Of a stretch of 64,000 nucleotides of DNA, positions 1 to 9,003 are shown in pieces. The stretch comes from Martinezella multihospitum (GTDB taxonomy: Bacteria > Pseudomonadota > Alphaproteobacteria > Rhizobiales > Rhizobiaceae): contig NZ_FMAG01000001.1 in NCBI RefSeq assembly GCF_900094585.1, positions 1,434,007 to 1,498,006 of the forward strand, read 5' to 3'. Under the pieces are notes generated by a model, which saw only the letters and a program-made list of their open reading frames with translations, searched no databases and was not told the origin of the DNA. Position 1 is the first letter of the stretch; each line of letters begins with the position of its first letter. The translations under genes and the position numbers were made by a program.

Positions 1-324
1 TGGCTGGATATCCTGTGGCACAGGGCCGATTATTACCTCAACTTTTTCGAGGCATCCTCCGTCCAGCGTCTCGAAGCGGTCGACTGGACCGATTTCGTTG
101 CGGCGAAGAAGGCGCATCGCAATGGCGATGCGGCAGAGCTGCTCAAGCTCGCTTGTGATGCCTTTGCCGAATTTACCCAGGCAAGTCTGCTGAAGTCGGA
201 GCTTGCTGCGCCCGTGGAGCGCAAGGCCAAGCGTCCTTCGGTATCAAGTCCTTCGATATCAAATGATGAGACCCGCATTTCTCGTCCCGTCCGGGAGCGA
301 TCGTTTTTGAAAAAGGATTTTTAG
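1..324 (+). CDS. C-terminal fragment, possibly a GntR/FCD-type transcriptional regulator
   Basis: The frame is open from the first base of the window and stops with TAG directly before the ATG of the following binding-protein gene, leaving 107 residues of a truncated protein. The visible part begins WLDILWHRADYY, continues through an amphipathic helical stretch with AHRNGDAAELLKL, and ends in a basic, serine-rich tail. The HRNGDA pattern resembles the last helices of FCD effector domains in GntR regulators, where an H-x-x-GD motif precedes the final helix. This is a resemblance only, because the DNA-binding part lies outside the window. Abutment to the ABC importer suggests co-transcription and perhaps control of it. 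Confidence 0.45.
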   Translation, partial: WLDILWHRADYYLNFFEASSVQRLEAVDWTDFVAAKKAHRNGDAAELLKLACDAFAEFTQASLLKSELAAPVERKAKRPSVSSPSISNDETRISRPVRERSFLKKDF

Positions 325-1824
325 ATGCGAGCGATAAGAACTCTTGCGATTGCCGTTTCTGTTGCGGCGATGATGTCCGTTGCGGGCCAAGCCGCCGCAA
401 AAGACAAGGTCGTGATCGACCTTGTGAGCGAGCCGTCGTCGCTCGACCCGCAGAAGCAATGGAATCCGGACAGCTATTTCGTCTATCGCAACATCTTCGA
501 CCAGCTGGTCACGCGCGATGACAATGGCAAGATCGTACCTGCGATCGCCACCTCCTGGACATATAAGTCGGATGCTGAAATTGCCTTCACATTGCGCGAT
601 GATGCGGTCTTTCACGACGGACAAAAACTGACGCCCGATGACGTGGCTTTCAGCATCAACCGCATCATCGACAAGAAGTTCGCAAGCCCGCAGCTAAGCC
701 AGTTCAACAAGATCCTATCGGCCGCGGTCACTGGCCCACATGAGGTGACCATTCGCACCAATGGACCTTATCCGGTGCTCCTGGCGCAGCTCGTCAAGCT
801 TTCCATCGTGCCGAAGCATGTTGTCGAGGCCGTGGGCGACGATGCCTTCAACCTGTCGCCTGTCGGCTCAGGGCCGTACAAATTCGAAAAGTGGCAGCGC
901 GGTATTGCCGTTTCCCTGGTGCGCAACGATGGCTATTGGGGCAGCAAGGGCTATTTTCAAAGTGCCGAATTCCGCGCTGTGCCGGACGCTGCCACTCGCG
1001 TCGCCGATCTGAAGGCCGGAAGTGCTGATCTTGCCGTGACGCTCGATCCGGATCTTGGCGCCCAGCTTCAAGGGGTGGCCGGCACCAAGGTACTGACGGC
1101 GGTAACGGAACGCATCGCCTATCTGAAGCTCAATCCGTCCATTCCTCCGTTCGACGATGTCAATTTGCGGCGTGCTGTCGCTTACGCCATCGACAAGCAG
1201 TCGATCGTCGACGGTCTGCTCGGCGGCTTTGACAAACCCGTCCCGCAATTGGCTTCGCCGGACTATACGGGTTATGTTTCCGGTATCGAAGGGCTTCCTT
1301 TCGATCCGAAACAGGCACATGAGCTCGTCGAAAAGGCCGGCAGCGTCGCGACGCAGCCAATTGCCTTCCTGACGTCGCCCACCTTCGATCAGCGGATCGT
1401 GCAGGCAATCGTGCAGCAGCTCAATGATGTCGGCTTCAAGGTCAATGTCGAGACGGTGGATTTCGCCACCTATTTGCAACGGGTCCAGAGCGAGAAAAAC
1501 AAGCAGCCGGCCATTTCCTTCGGCAGGTGGTCATGTGCCTGCCAGGATGCGGATGGCATATCCTTCCCGCTTCTGCATAGCAGCAGCTCGTTTTCGGCAG
1601 TGTCGGACCCGAGCATCGATGCGCTCCTCAACAGTGCGCGCAATACGCTCGACGAGAAGAAGCGGCTTGAAGCCTATAAGGACGTCGCCACGGTCGTTGC
1701 GAAGGATGTTCCGATCCTGCCGCTTTATCAGGCAGCCGTTATCTACGGTGCGTCCGACAAGCTCGAATGGAAGCCGACGGCCAATGAGAGCTTCTTCCTC
1801 AACAGGGTAAGCTGGCACGACTAG
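325..1824 (+). CDS. Family 5 (peptide/opine-type) ABC transporter solute-binding protein
   Basis: A 499-residue periplasmic binding protein of the SBP_bac_5 (DppA/OppA) family. It opens with a Sec signal peptide (MRAIRTLAIAVSVAAMMSVAGQAAA, given here only as residues 1 to about 25). Family landmarks follow: EPSSLDPQ near residue 38, FTLRDDAVFHDG, and GSGPYKFEKW near residue 187. It captures the ligand for the permeases encoded just downstream. It is clearly paralogous to the binding protein at the far end of the same operon. Both carry an unusual CACQDADG segment, around residue 405 here. The substrate cannot be read from sequence; the gamma-glutamyltransferase in the operon makes a gamma-glutamyl or peptide-like ligand plausible. 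A 78-base gap separates it from the first permease. Confidence 0.9.
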   Translation: MRAIRTLAIAVSVAAMMSVAGQAAAKDKVVIDLVSEPSSLDPQKQWNPDSYFVYRNIFDQLVTRDDNGKIVPAIATSWTYKSDAEIAFTLRDDAVFHDGQKLTPDDVAFSINRIIDKKFASPQLSQFNKILSAAVTGPHEVTIRTNGPYPVLLAQLVKLSIVPKHVVEAVGDDAFNLSPVGSGPYKFEKWQRGIAVSLVRNDGYWGSKGYFQSAEFRAVPDAATRVADLKAGSADLAVTLDPDLGAQLQGVAGTKVLTAVTERIAYLKLNPSIPPFDDVNLRRAVAYAIDKQSIVDGLLGGFDKPVPQLASPDYTGYVSGIEGLPFDPKQAHELVEKAGSVATQPIAFLTSPTFDQRIVQAIVQQLNDVGFKVNVETVDFATYLQRVQSEKNKQPAISFGRWSCACQDADGISFPLLHSSSSFSAVSDPSIDALLNSARNTLDEKKRLEAYKDVATVVAKDVPILPLYQAAVIYGASDKLEWKPTANESFFLNRVSWHD

Positions 1825-1902
1825 AGCCGTTATGACGAAGTTCGGACGACCTTCAGCCTAGCCGTTTGTCGAGGCCCGGATCATCGGGGAAAGGAAAAGG
1901 GG

Positions 1903-2832
1903 ATGGCTGCCTTCATCGCCAGACGCTTGATCCAGGCCTTCATCGCCTTGTTCGGTGTCATAACGCTGGTGTTCTTTCTGCAGCGCCTGACCGGCGATCC
2001 GGTGCTGCTGCTGGTGCCGCAGGGCGCTACTCAGGCCGACATCGATGTCATGCGGACCGCTCTTGGCTTCGACAAGCCGCTTTACATCCAGTATTTCCAC
2101 TTCCTGTCCAGCCTGGCACAATTCGATCTCGGCCGCTCCTATGTGCAGAACCTGCCGGTGGTCGAGATCATCGCTAGCCGTATTCCCTACACGTTGGAGC
2201 TGGCCGCCGGCGCCTTGCTGGTCGCGGTCGGCTTTGGCGTGCCGATCGGCGTCGTGCTGGCCGTGCGGCGCAAGCGCTGGGAAGCCCGCTGGCTGATCGG
2301 TCTGGTGCTCGTCGGGCAATCCATGCCGACCTTCTGGACTTCGGTCCTGCTCATCATGTTCTTCGGAGTCTTCCTGCGCTGGTTGCCGCCGTCTGGGGCG
2401 AACGGGCTCGAAAGCCTGCTGATGCCGTCCTTCGCTCTCGGTCTTCTGTCTATGGCGACCTTCGCCCGCGTCACACGCACCTCCGTCCTCGATGAGTTGA
2501 GCAAGGACTATGTTCGCACGGCCCACGCCAAGGGTCTGTCGACGTCTCGTCTGGTCTTCCACCACCTCATGCGCAATGCCGCGGTACCGATCGTGACGAT
2601 CTCCGCTCTCGAAATCGCCAATCTGCTGACGGGTGCGATCATCATAGAAACGGTCTTCGCCTGGCCAGGCCTCGGTCAATTGACCATGCAGGCTATCAGC
2701 GCACGCGATTTCGCGGTGGTCCAGGGCATCGTGCTGATCGGCGCGGCGGTGGCGATCCTGCTCAATCTTGCGGCTGACCTGCTCTACAGCCTCATCGACC
2801 CACGCATTCGTCTTGGCGGGAGACCGGCATGA
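1903..2832 (+). CDS. ABC transporter permease, DppB-type
   Basis: A 309-residue inner-membrane permease of the BPD_transp_1 family. The N-terminal helix (IARRLIQAFIALFGVITLVFF) and following PVLLLVP segment are typical of DppB/OppB/NikB proteins. The coupling-loop motif appears as DYVRTAHAKGLS around residue 200, followed by a run of membrane helices. The ATG has a strong purine-rich ribosome site (AAGGAAAAGGGG). Its stop overlaps the start of the next permease by four bases (ATGA), indicating translational coupling. It forms the membrane channel with the DppC-type permease. Confidence 0.93.
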   Translation: MAAFIARRLIQAFIALFGVITLVFFLQRLTGDPVLLLVPQGATQADIDVMRTALGFDKPLYIQYFHFLSSLAQFDLGRSYVQNLPVVEIIASRIPYTLELAAGALLVAVGFGVPIGVVLAVRRKRWEARWLIGLVLVGQSMPTFWTSVLLIMFFGVFLRWLPPSGANGLESLLMPSFALGLLSMATFARVTRTSVLDELSKDYVRTAHAKGLSTSRLVFHHLMRNAAVPIVTISALEIANLLTGAIIIETVFAWPGLGQLTMQAISARDFAVVQGIVLIGAAVAILLNLAADLLYSLIDPRIRLGGRPA

Positions 2833-3686
2833 TCGCGGCCCTTGCCAAAGCAAACAGATTGGCCGGAAAACCGCCGCTGACGGTCGTCTTCTCGGTCCTG
2901 ATCCTGATGATCATTGTCCTTGCGGCCATATTCGCTCCTCTGGTCGCCCCTTACGATCCGAATGTACAGAACCTTCTCGGACGCCTGAAGTCGCCGGGCA
3001 CCCTTATCCGCGCGACGCATTTCCTGTTCGGCTCCGATGAACTGGGACGCGATACGTTGAGCCGTCTGATCTACGGAGCGCGCGTCTCGTTGCTCGTCGC
3101 ATTCGCTTCGGTCGTGCTGTCCGGCATTGCCGGCTGCATTTTCGGAATGCTCGCCGCTTTTTATCGCGGTTGGGTCGAAACCGTGATCATGCGCCTCGTC
3201 GACATCGTGCTTTCCGTGCCTGCCATTCTGCTTGCCATCATCACCGTGGCAACGCTTGGGCCAGGCCTGCAGAATGTCATTCTTGTTCTGGCTCTCACAC
3301 GATGGCCGCGTTACGCGCGCGTCGCCTATGCCCAGACGCTGATTATCACCAATATGTCCTACCTCCGGCTTTCGCGGGCGATGGGCGCCGGATGGCTGCG
3401 GGTGCTGCGCTACCATGTCCTGCCGAATATCGCAGGCGCGCTCGTCGTCGTCGCCACCCTTGAATTCGGTCTGATGGTACTGTTCGAAGCGGGATTGTCT
3501 TTCCTCGGTCTTGGAGTGCAGCCGCCCACCGCCAGCTGGGGAGCGATGCTTTCGGTTGGCCGCAATTATGTCGCCAATGCCTGGTGGCTTTCCGTCATGC
3601 CGGGACTGGCACTGTTCCTTCTTGTTTTGTCCGTCAACGTTCTGGGCGATTTCCTGAGGGACCGCCTCGACCCAAGGAGTGCATAA
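2829..3686 (+). CDS. ABC transporter permease, DppC-type
   Basis: A 285-residue inner-membrane permease and partner of the upstream DppB-type protein. Landmarks are the conserved N-terminal region with FLFGSDELGRDTLSRLIYGAR around residues 61-81 (the GTDxxGRD motif of DppC/OppC proteins) and the later coupling-loop region before GLSFLGLGVQPP, a hallmark of the subfamily, near residue 225. The start overlaps the previous stop in ATGA. The downstream SDR gene begins one base after its stop, so the oxidoreductase is in the same transcript. Confidence 0.93.
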   Translation: MIAALAKANRLAGKPPLTVVFSVLILMIIVLAAIFAPLVAPYDPNVQNLLGRLKSPGTLIRATHFLFGSDELGRDTLSRLIYGARVSLLVAFASVVLSGIAGCIFGMLAAFYRGWVETVIMRLVDIVLSVPAILLAIITVATLGPGLQNVILVLALTRWPRYARVAYAQTLIITNMSYLRLSRAMGAGWLRVLRYHVLPNIAGALVVVATLEFGLMVLFEAGLSFLGLGVQPPTASWGAMLSVGRNYVANAWWLSVMPGLALFLLVLSVNVLGDFLRDRLDPRSA

Positions 3687-3687
3687 A

Positions 3688-4476
3688 ATGGTCGATTTCT
3701 CGCGGGATTTCAAAGGTAAGCGTGTGGTCGTGACAGGGGCTGCCGGCATTTTCGGTGGTTGGATTGCCAAGGCTTTCGCCAATGCCGGGGCAGAGCTTCT
3801 TTTGACCGACTCCGATGGCCCTCGACTTGCCTCGGCGGCGCAAGAGATCGGCGGGAGGCATCTGCAGCACGTGGCGGATCTGACTTCCGATGCCGATATC
3901 AAGTCGCTTCTTTCCGCCATCGCCGCGCATTGGGGCTCAGCCGACGTCCTCGTCAACAATGCGGGTATCTATCCGTCCGGCTTCCTGCTCGACCTGACCG
4001 CCGAAGACTGGGACCGGATCTTCGACATCAATCTTCGCGCGCCGTTCCTGTTGTCCCAGGGTGTTGCCCTTCAGATGATCGACAAAGGCGTGAGGGGATC
4101 GATCGTCAACATTTCTTCCGGCGCGTCGCGCAAGATGCGTAGCACTGTCGTTCCCTATTGCACCTCGAAGACGGCGCTCGACCGTCTGAACAAGGGCCTG
4201 GCCCTCGAACTTGCCGAGTTCGGCATCCGCGTCAACATCGTCGAGCCGGGCTTTGCGCCGGGCAGCGATGTCAGCCACCTCACGCAGGAACACATCGACA
4301 CCGTCGTCGGCAACATTCCCCTTGGCCGGATTTCGTCGCCGGACGATGCGGCGACCGCCGTTCTCTATCTGGCGTCGGATGCGGCCGCCTATGTCACGGG
4401 TGCGACGCTGACCGTCGACGGCGGCAATTCAATCGGCTCGCTTGCCGTCTTCCAGGCCAAGAAGAAGCCGCTCTGA
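3688..4476 (+). CDS. Short-chain dehydrogenase/reductase (SDR) family oxidoreductase
   Basis: A 262-residue classical SDR. The Rossmann nucleotide-binding motif is TGAAGIFGG near residues 14-22. NNAG occurs about residue 90, the catalytic Ser lies in NISSGAS, and YCTSK supplies the catalytic Tyr and Lys around residues 155-159. The C-terminal DGG segment is also usual. The Asp in LLTDSDG after the second strand suggests NAD(H) rather than NADP(H), an inference from position. ATG 3688 is chosen over the GTG three codons earlier because AAGGAG lies nine bases upstream of it. Placed in the importer operon, it probably oxidises or reduces a hydroxyl or keto group of the imported compound; the substrate is unknown. 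Confidence 0.88.
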   Translation: MVDFSRDFKGKRVVVTGAAGIFGGWIAKAFANAGAELLLTDSDGPRLASAAQEIGGRHLQHVADLTSDADIKSLLSAIAAHWGSADVLVNNAGIYPSGFLLDLTAEDWDRIFDINLRAPFLLSQGVALQMIDKGVRGSIVNISSGASRKMRSTVVPYCTSKTALDRLNKGLALELAEFGIRVNIVEPGFAPGSDVSHLTQEHIDTVVGNIPLGRISSPDDAATAVLYLASDAAAYVTGATLTVDGGNSIGSLAVFQAKKKPL

Positions 4477-4498
4477 AGCAAGGCAGGAGGATAGGAAC

Positions 4499-5419
4499 AT
4501 GGTCGAGGATCCAGCCAGGACGGCAAAGGGCTTTTCTCCCTTTCCAGCTTACGAGTGGCCGGACGGCAAGCAAAGCGCCGTCCTGCTGAGTGTCGACGTC
4601 GATGCGACCGCTCCCTTCCTGTGGGAGCATCGGGACGGTGTTCCGGATCGCCTTGCGCGGCTTGAGATCCGCCGCTTCGGGTTGCGTTCGGGACTTGGCC
4701 GGCTTCTCGATCTCTTTGACCGCTATCGCGTGAAGGCGAGTTTCTATGTGCCGGCAGTGGTCGCGGAATTCGATCCTGAGCTGCTTCCGGCTCTTCTTGC
4801 GGCCGGTCACGAGATCGGCTTGCACGGCTACTTCCATGAGCTGGTTCGAGACATTCGTGAGGATGAGTTCGGTGCGGCTCTCGATGCAAGTCTGGAGCTA
4901 TTTGTCAGGCAGACGGGAAAGGCGCCGACGGGCTTTCGCTCGCCCGCCTGGGAGATGACCCCGCATATGCTGGCTGAGATCAAGGCGCGAGGTCTTGCCT
5001 ATGACTCCTCGCTGATGGGCTTCGACCACCCCTATGAGATCGATGGACTTGTCGAAATCCCGGTCCAATGGGCACTGGACGACGCGATCTTCTACAAGTT
5101 CGAGGGCAGCGGCAACGAGCGCTGGGCGCCGGTCTCCGGCAGTGCCGTGCTGGAGGACTGGCTGGCCGAATGGCGGGCGCTGCACCGCTTCGGAGGCCTG
5201 TTCACCCTGACGGTTCATGACTGGATTTCCGGCAGGGCACAGCGCATCGCCATGCTCGAAAAGCTGCTGGAAGCCATGACCGCCGAACCAGGCACCTGGA
5301 TCGCAACTGCGGTCGAAATTGCCGCCCATCATGCTTCTTCCGCAAATTCCGGCCGGTTTTCCGTTGCCTCGGCCATTCCCACTGCCATAGGCGCGCGGCG
5401 TTTCGGGGCAAGGCCATGA
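4499..5419 (+). CDS. Polysaccharide deacetylase (NodB-homology) family hydrolase
   Basis: A 306-residue protein with the carbohydrate esterase 4 fold, probably cytoplasmic because no signal peptide is visible. Metal-site motif 1 appears as SVDVDAT near residue 30. The His pair motif is HEIGLHGYFHE near residue 105, and motif 3 is GFRSPAWEM near residue 145. This arrangement resembles the PuuE/allantoinase-like and cytoplasmic amidohydrolase branch more than secreted chitin deacetylases, so it may hydrolyse a C-N bond of a small molecule. ATG 4499 is preferred because AGGAGG precedes it; an upstream in-frame ATG lies inside the SDR gene. Its end overlaps the next gene in ATGA. Confidence 0.85.
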   Translation: MVEDPARTAKGFSPFPAYEWPDGKQSAVLLSVDVDATAPFLWEHRDGVPDRLARLEIRRFGLRSGLGRLLDLFDRYRVKASFYVPAVVAEFDPELLPALLAAGHEIGLHGYFHELVRDIREDEFGAALDASLELFVRQTGKAPTGFRSPAWEMTPHMLAEIKARGLAYDSSLMGFDHPYEIDGLVEIPVQWALDDAIFYKFEGSGNERWAPVSGSAVLEDWLAEWRALHRFGGLFTLTVHDWISGRAQRIAMLEKLLEAMTAEPGTWIATAVEIAAHHASSANSGRFSVASAIPTAIGARRFGARP

Positions 5420-6957
5420 ATGAGACCTGGTCGATCGGCAAGCAGGAGACGCGCAGCAGGCACGGCCTGGTCGCCTGCCAGAACTGGCTGGCGGCCGAGG
5501 CCGGAGCTCGCATCCTTTCGGCAGGCGGCAATGCCGTCGACGCGGCCATTGTCACGGCCCTCGTTCTCAGCGTCGTGGAGCCTTGGCTATCCGGTATCGG
5601 CGGCGGTGGCTTCATGCTCAGGGCCGACGGCGGTTCCGGGGCGGTCGACGTCCTCGATTTCAACGTCATTTCTCCGGCTACTCTCCGGCCTGACGACTAC
5701 CCCTTGGTTGCCGGTCAGGATGGGGACTGGTTCGAATGGCCCTCCGTCCAGGGCGATCGCAATCTGATCGGTTACGGATCGATTTGCGTTCCCGGCGCCG
5801 TTGCCGGTTTTGCCGAGGCGCTCGATCGCTTCGGCACCATTTCCTGGGCCGATGCCCTGGCGCCGGCGATCGAGCAAGCCCATCGCGGCTTGCAGGTCGA
5901 TTGGTATGCGGCCCTCGCGCTCGCCACTGATGGCCATAATCTCGCGCAGTTCAAGGGTGCTGCCGATCTCTTTCTTCGGGATGGCCGTGCGCCGCGCGTA
6001 CCGGAAGGTGGCCGGTCGCTGTTCCTGCAGATGAAGGCCAAGGCCGCATCGCTGGAAAGGCTGGCGCGCGAGGGAGCGCGCGATTTCTATGAGGGCCAGA
6101 TTGCCGAGCTGCTGGTTGCGGATCTTTCGCAGGGCGGCTCCGTTCTTTCCAAAGCGGATTTGCGCGCCTATGCGCCGAAGTGGCGGCAGCCCGCCATCGG
6201 CTCTTACATGGGGCGCCGTATCCATGCGGTGCCGGGTCTTTCCGGCGGTCCGACCTTGCTTGCCGCGCTCGATGAGCTTGAAGACCTTCCGCTCGATATC
6301 GACCCGCATTCGGGAGCGACGGCTCTCGCCTTTGCGCGGGCGTTGCGTCGCGCCAGCGAATATCGCCTCAAGCATATGGGGCATGCGGCCGGCGAAAGCT
6401 GTACCAGCCATATCAGCGTGGTCGATGCGCAAGGGACCATGGTTTCCCTCACCAATACGCTCCTGTCCCGCTTCGGCTCCAAGGTCGTGGTGCCGGAACT
6501 GGGATTTGCGCTCAACAATGGCCTGATGTGGTTCGATCCAAGGCCGGGGCATCCAAATTCGATCGCTCCGGGTCGGCAGCCGCTTGCCAATATGTGCCCG
6601 ATCATTGCGACGCGCGATGGCCTGCCGGAGCTGGCCCTGGGCGCAGCGGGAGGAAGGCAGATCGTGCCGGCGGTCGCGCAGATCCTGTCCTACGTCCTGG
6701 CTTTCGGCATGTCGCTGGAAAAGGCGCTCTTCAGTCCGCGCATCGATGCCAGCGGCACGACGATCAGAGTGAGCCGAACGGCCGGTGCCGAGGTGGCGGC
6801 GTCCATCGCCGCCGACTTCGAGGTTCAGGTGATCGATGACACGCTTTATCCGGTCAATTTTGCCGTGCCGTCCGTCGTGATGCAACGCGATGGCGTCAAT
6901 AGCGGTATGGTTCATCCGCGCAATCCATGGGCGGCCGTCCGCGAGGCGACTATCTGA
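5416..6957 (+). CDS. ggt: Gamma-glutamyltransferase family enzyme
   Basis: A 513-residue Ntn-hydrolase of the gamma-glutamyltranspeptidase family, which self-cleaves into large and small subunits and removes or transfers gamma-glutamyl groups. The large-subunit motif GGNAVDAAIV lies near residue 37 and GIGGGGFM near 60. The predicted autocatalytic nucleophile is Thr330 in CTSHISVVD, matching the TTH-SVVD junction of the family, followed by NTLLSRFGS. A glycine-rich GAAGGRQI occurs near residue 413. No clear signal peptide is seen at the N-terminus (MNETWSIGKQETRSRHG), so it may act in the cytoplasm, unlike E. coli Ggt. It starts and ends in four- and one-base overlaps with its neighbours, so it belongs to the import pathway. 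Confidence 0.9.
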   Translation: MNETWSIGKQETRSRHGLVACQNWLAAEAGARILSAGGNAVDAAIVTALVLSVVEPWLSGIGGGGFMLRADGGSGAVDVLDFNVISPATLRPDDYPLVAGQDGDWFEWPSVQGDRNLIGYGSICVPGAVAGFAEALDRFGTISWADALAPAIEQAHRGLQVDWYAALALATDGHNLAQFKGAADLFLRDGRAPRVPEGGRSLFLQMKAKAASLERLAREGARDFYEGQIAELLVADLSQGGSVLSKADLRAYAPKWRQPAIGSYMGRRIHAVPGLSGGPTLLAALDELEDLPLDIDPHSGATALAFARALRRASEYRLKHMGHAAGESCTSHISVVDAQGTMVSLTNTLLSRFGSKVVVPELGFALNNGLMWFDPRPGHPNSIAPGRQPLANMCPIIATRDGLPELALGAAGGRQIVPAVAQILSYVLAFGMSLEKALFSPRIDASGTTIRVSRTAGAEVAASIAADFEVQVIDDTLYPVNFAVPSVVMQRDGVNSGMVHPRNPWAAVREATI

Positions 6958-7931
6958 TGGCGGCACCGGTCTTGAGCGTCGACATGCTGCAGGTGTCCAT
7001 TGGCCACAAGGCTGTGGTCGATGGCGTCAGCCTGTCGGTCCATGCCGGCGAGATTGTCAGCATCGTCGGCGAATCGGGGTGCGGCAAATCGATGACGGCT
7101 TTCGCCGTCATGGGGCTTCTTCCAGCCGCGGCAACCATGGTCGGCGGCTCGGTGCAGCTGAATGGGCACAATCTTTCGCGCCTCGATGGGAAGGCACTGA
7201 TGCGTCTACGCGGCAGCGAGCTTGCAATGATCTTTCAAGAGCCCGTCGCATCTCTCAACCCGCTGATGCCGGTCGGCCGCCAGATCGCCGAAAGTCTCAT
7301 CGTTCATCGCAAGCTGGGCCACCGGCAGGCATGGCATCAGGCGATCGATATGCTCGCAGATGTCGGCATCCCCGAGGCGGCAATGCGCGCGCGGCAATAT
7401 CCGTTCGAACTGTCTGGCGGCATGTGCCAGCGCGTCATGATTGCCATGGCCTTGATCACAAAGCCGCGCCTGTTGATCGCCGACGAGCCGACGACGGCGC
7501 TCGATGTCACCATCCAGGCGCAGATCCTCGATTTGATGAAACGGCTGCGCGATGAAACCGGAACCGCGATCCTGATGATTACCCATGACATGGGGGTCGT
7601 TGCCGACATCGCCGACCAAGTTGCGGTCATGTATGGCGGCCGAATTGTCGAAGTTGGCGATGTCGATGCGATCTTCAGGGAGCAGAGGCATCCCTATACG
7701 AGATTGCTGCTGTCAACCATCCCGCGCCTGGATGGCAGCGATGCCGGGCGGCTTTTGCCGACGATCAAGGGGATGGTGCCTGACGCAGGCGCATGGCCGG
7801 CTGGATGCCGGTTCTCGACGCGCTGCCCGCTCGCAGATGAAGACTGTCGCGAAGTGCCGCCGCTCGCGCCGATGGCGTCGAGCCGCCGCGCCGCCTGCTG
7901 GCACCAGGATCGCATCGGGAGCCTGGCATGA
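6957..7931 (+). CDS. ABC transporter ATP-binding protein, DppD-type
   Basis: A 324-residue ATPase. Walker A is GESGCGKS near residue 41 and the signature appears as LSGGMCQR near residue 153. Walker B is LLIADEPTT near residue 171, followed by the switch His in ITHDMG. The C-terminal oligopeptide/dipeptide domain carries GCRFSTRCPLADEDC with its conserved cysteines. ATG 6957 overlaps the stop of the upstream gene; the longer in-frame start at 6927 would extend into that gene and lacks a ribosome site. It powers the DppB/DppC-type permeases together with the next ATPase. Confidence 0.94.
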   Translation: MAAPVLSVDMLQVSIGHKAVVDGVSLSVHAGEIVSIVGESGCGKSMTAFAVMGLLPAAATMVGGSVQLNGHNLSRLDGKALMRLRGSELAMIFQEPVASLNPLMPVGRQIAESLIVHRKLGHRQAWHQAIDMLADVGIPEAAMRARQYPFELSGGMCQRVMIAMALITKPRLLIADEPTTALDVTIQAQILDLMKRLRDETGTAILMITHDMGVVADIADQVAVMYGGRIVEVGDVDAIFREQRHPYTRLLLSTIPRLDGSDAGRLLPTIKGMVPDAGAWPAGCRFSTRCPLADEDCREVPPLAPMASSRRAACWHQDRIGSLA

Positions 7932-8929
7932 CTGCGCCACTTCTTTCAATTCGCGATCTGCATGTGCATTTTCCGATCCGTCGCGGCTTTTTCGGGCATT
8001 CGGCAGGATTACTGAAGGCCGTCGATGGTGTCGATCTGGATATCGAGGCTGGACAGAGTCTCGCGCTTGTCGGTGAATCAGGGTCCGGTAAGTCGACGCT
8101 CGGCGCGGCCGTCGTCGGAATGCAGAAGGCAAGCTCGGGGCAGATTTTCTTCGAGGGTAGCAATCTTGCGGCCAAAGGTTCCGATCGTTCCACTGCGCGG
8201 CTGCGGGATATTCAGATCGTATTCCAGGACCCGGTCTCAGCACTCAATCCGCGAATGGATATTGGTGACAGCATCGCCGAGCCGCTTGCCATTCATGGTG
8301 TCGGGACTGCACAAGAGCGGCGTCGACGGGTGGCGGAACTCCTGGAACTGGTCGGGCTCAATCCGGCACATGCCGATCGCAAGCCGAACGCATTTTCCGG
8401 TGGGCAGCGCCAGCGCATCGTCATCGCAAGGGCGATCGCACTTCAGCCGAAACTGCTGATCCTCGATGAACCGGTCTCTGCGCTTGACGTATCGATCCGC
8501 TCGCAGATCCTCAATCTGCTCTTCGAGCTGCAGCGCCGGTTTGGTCTTTCCTATTTATTCATCTCTCACGACCTGTCGGTCGTGCGCCATTTCGCCGACC
8601 GGATAGCGGTCATGTATCTCGGCCGCATCGCCGAGGTCGGGGCGACGGCCGATGTTTTTGCGCGACCGACACATCCCTACACCGAGGCCTTGCTCAGCGC
8701 GGTGCCGTTGCCCGATCCGGTCGCCCAGCGCCAGCGACAACGCATCCTTCTCGAAGGCGACTTGCCGAGCCCGGCGAACCCGCCGGCCGGTTGCCGCTTC
8801 TCGACGCGATGTCCGATTGCGGCGGCCATCTGCCGGGAATTGCCGCCGGCGCTGAATCTCTTGGAGCGAGACCATCAAGCCGCCTGTCACCTGCGGGCTC
8901 CCGCCGTTGAAATCAACGGCACGACATGA
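7928..8929 (+). CDS. ABC transporter ATP-binding protein, DppF-type
   Basis: A 333-residue ATPase paired with the preceding DppD-type protein. Walker A is GESGSGKST near residue 50, the Q-loop FQDPVSALNPRM follows, the signature reads FSGGQRQR near residue 157, and Walker B is [11 protein letters not shown]. The oligopeptide C-terminal domain has GCRFSTRCPIAAAIC. The start overlaps the previous stop (ATGA). A 74-base gap follows before the second binding protein, which is still in the same orientation. Confidence 0.94.
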   Translation: MTAPLLSIRDLHVHFPIRRGFFGHSAGLLKAVDGVDLDIEAGQSLALVGESGSGKSTLGAAVVGMQKASSGQIFFEGSNLAAKGSDRSTARLRDIQIVFQDPVSALNPRMDIGDSIAEPLAIHGVGTAQERRRRVAELLELVGLNPAHADRKPNAFSGGQRQRIVIARAIALQPKLLILDEPVSALDVSIRSQILNLLFELQRRFGLSYLFISHDLSVVRHFADRIAVMYLGRIAEVGATADVFARPTHPYTEALLSAVPLPDPVAQRQRQRILLEGDLPSPANPPAGCRFSTRCPIAAAICRELPPALNLLERDHQAACHLRAPAVEINGTT

Positions 8930-9003
8930 TTGCCGCCGGTCTCGCCACGAGGGCAGGGGTCTGACTATCGTCATCAATGATCGATCATTTGAGGAACCGG
9001 AAA

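Noticed and set aside
1858..2853. Long minus-strand frame (331 codons) opposite the first permease gene
   Set aside because: It is rich in His, Gln, Asp and Arg, has no family motifs and lies exactly antisense to a clear permease; typical of shadow frames in high-GC DNA.
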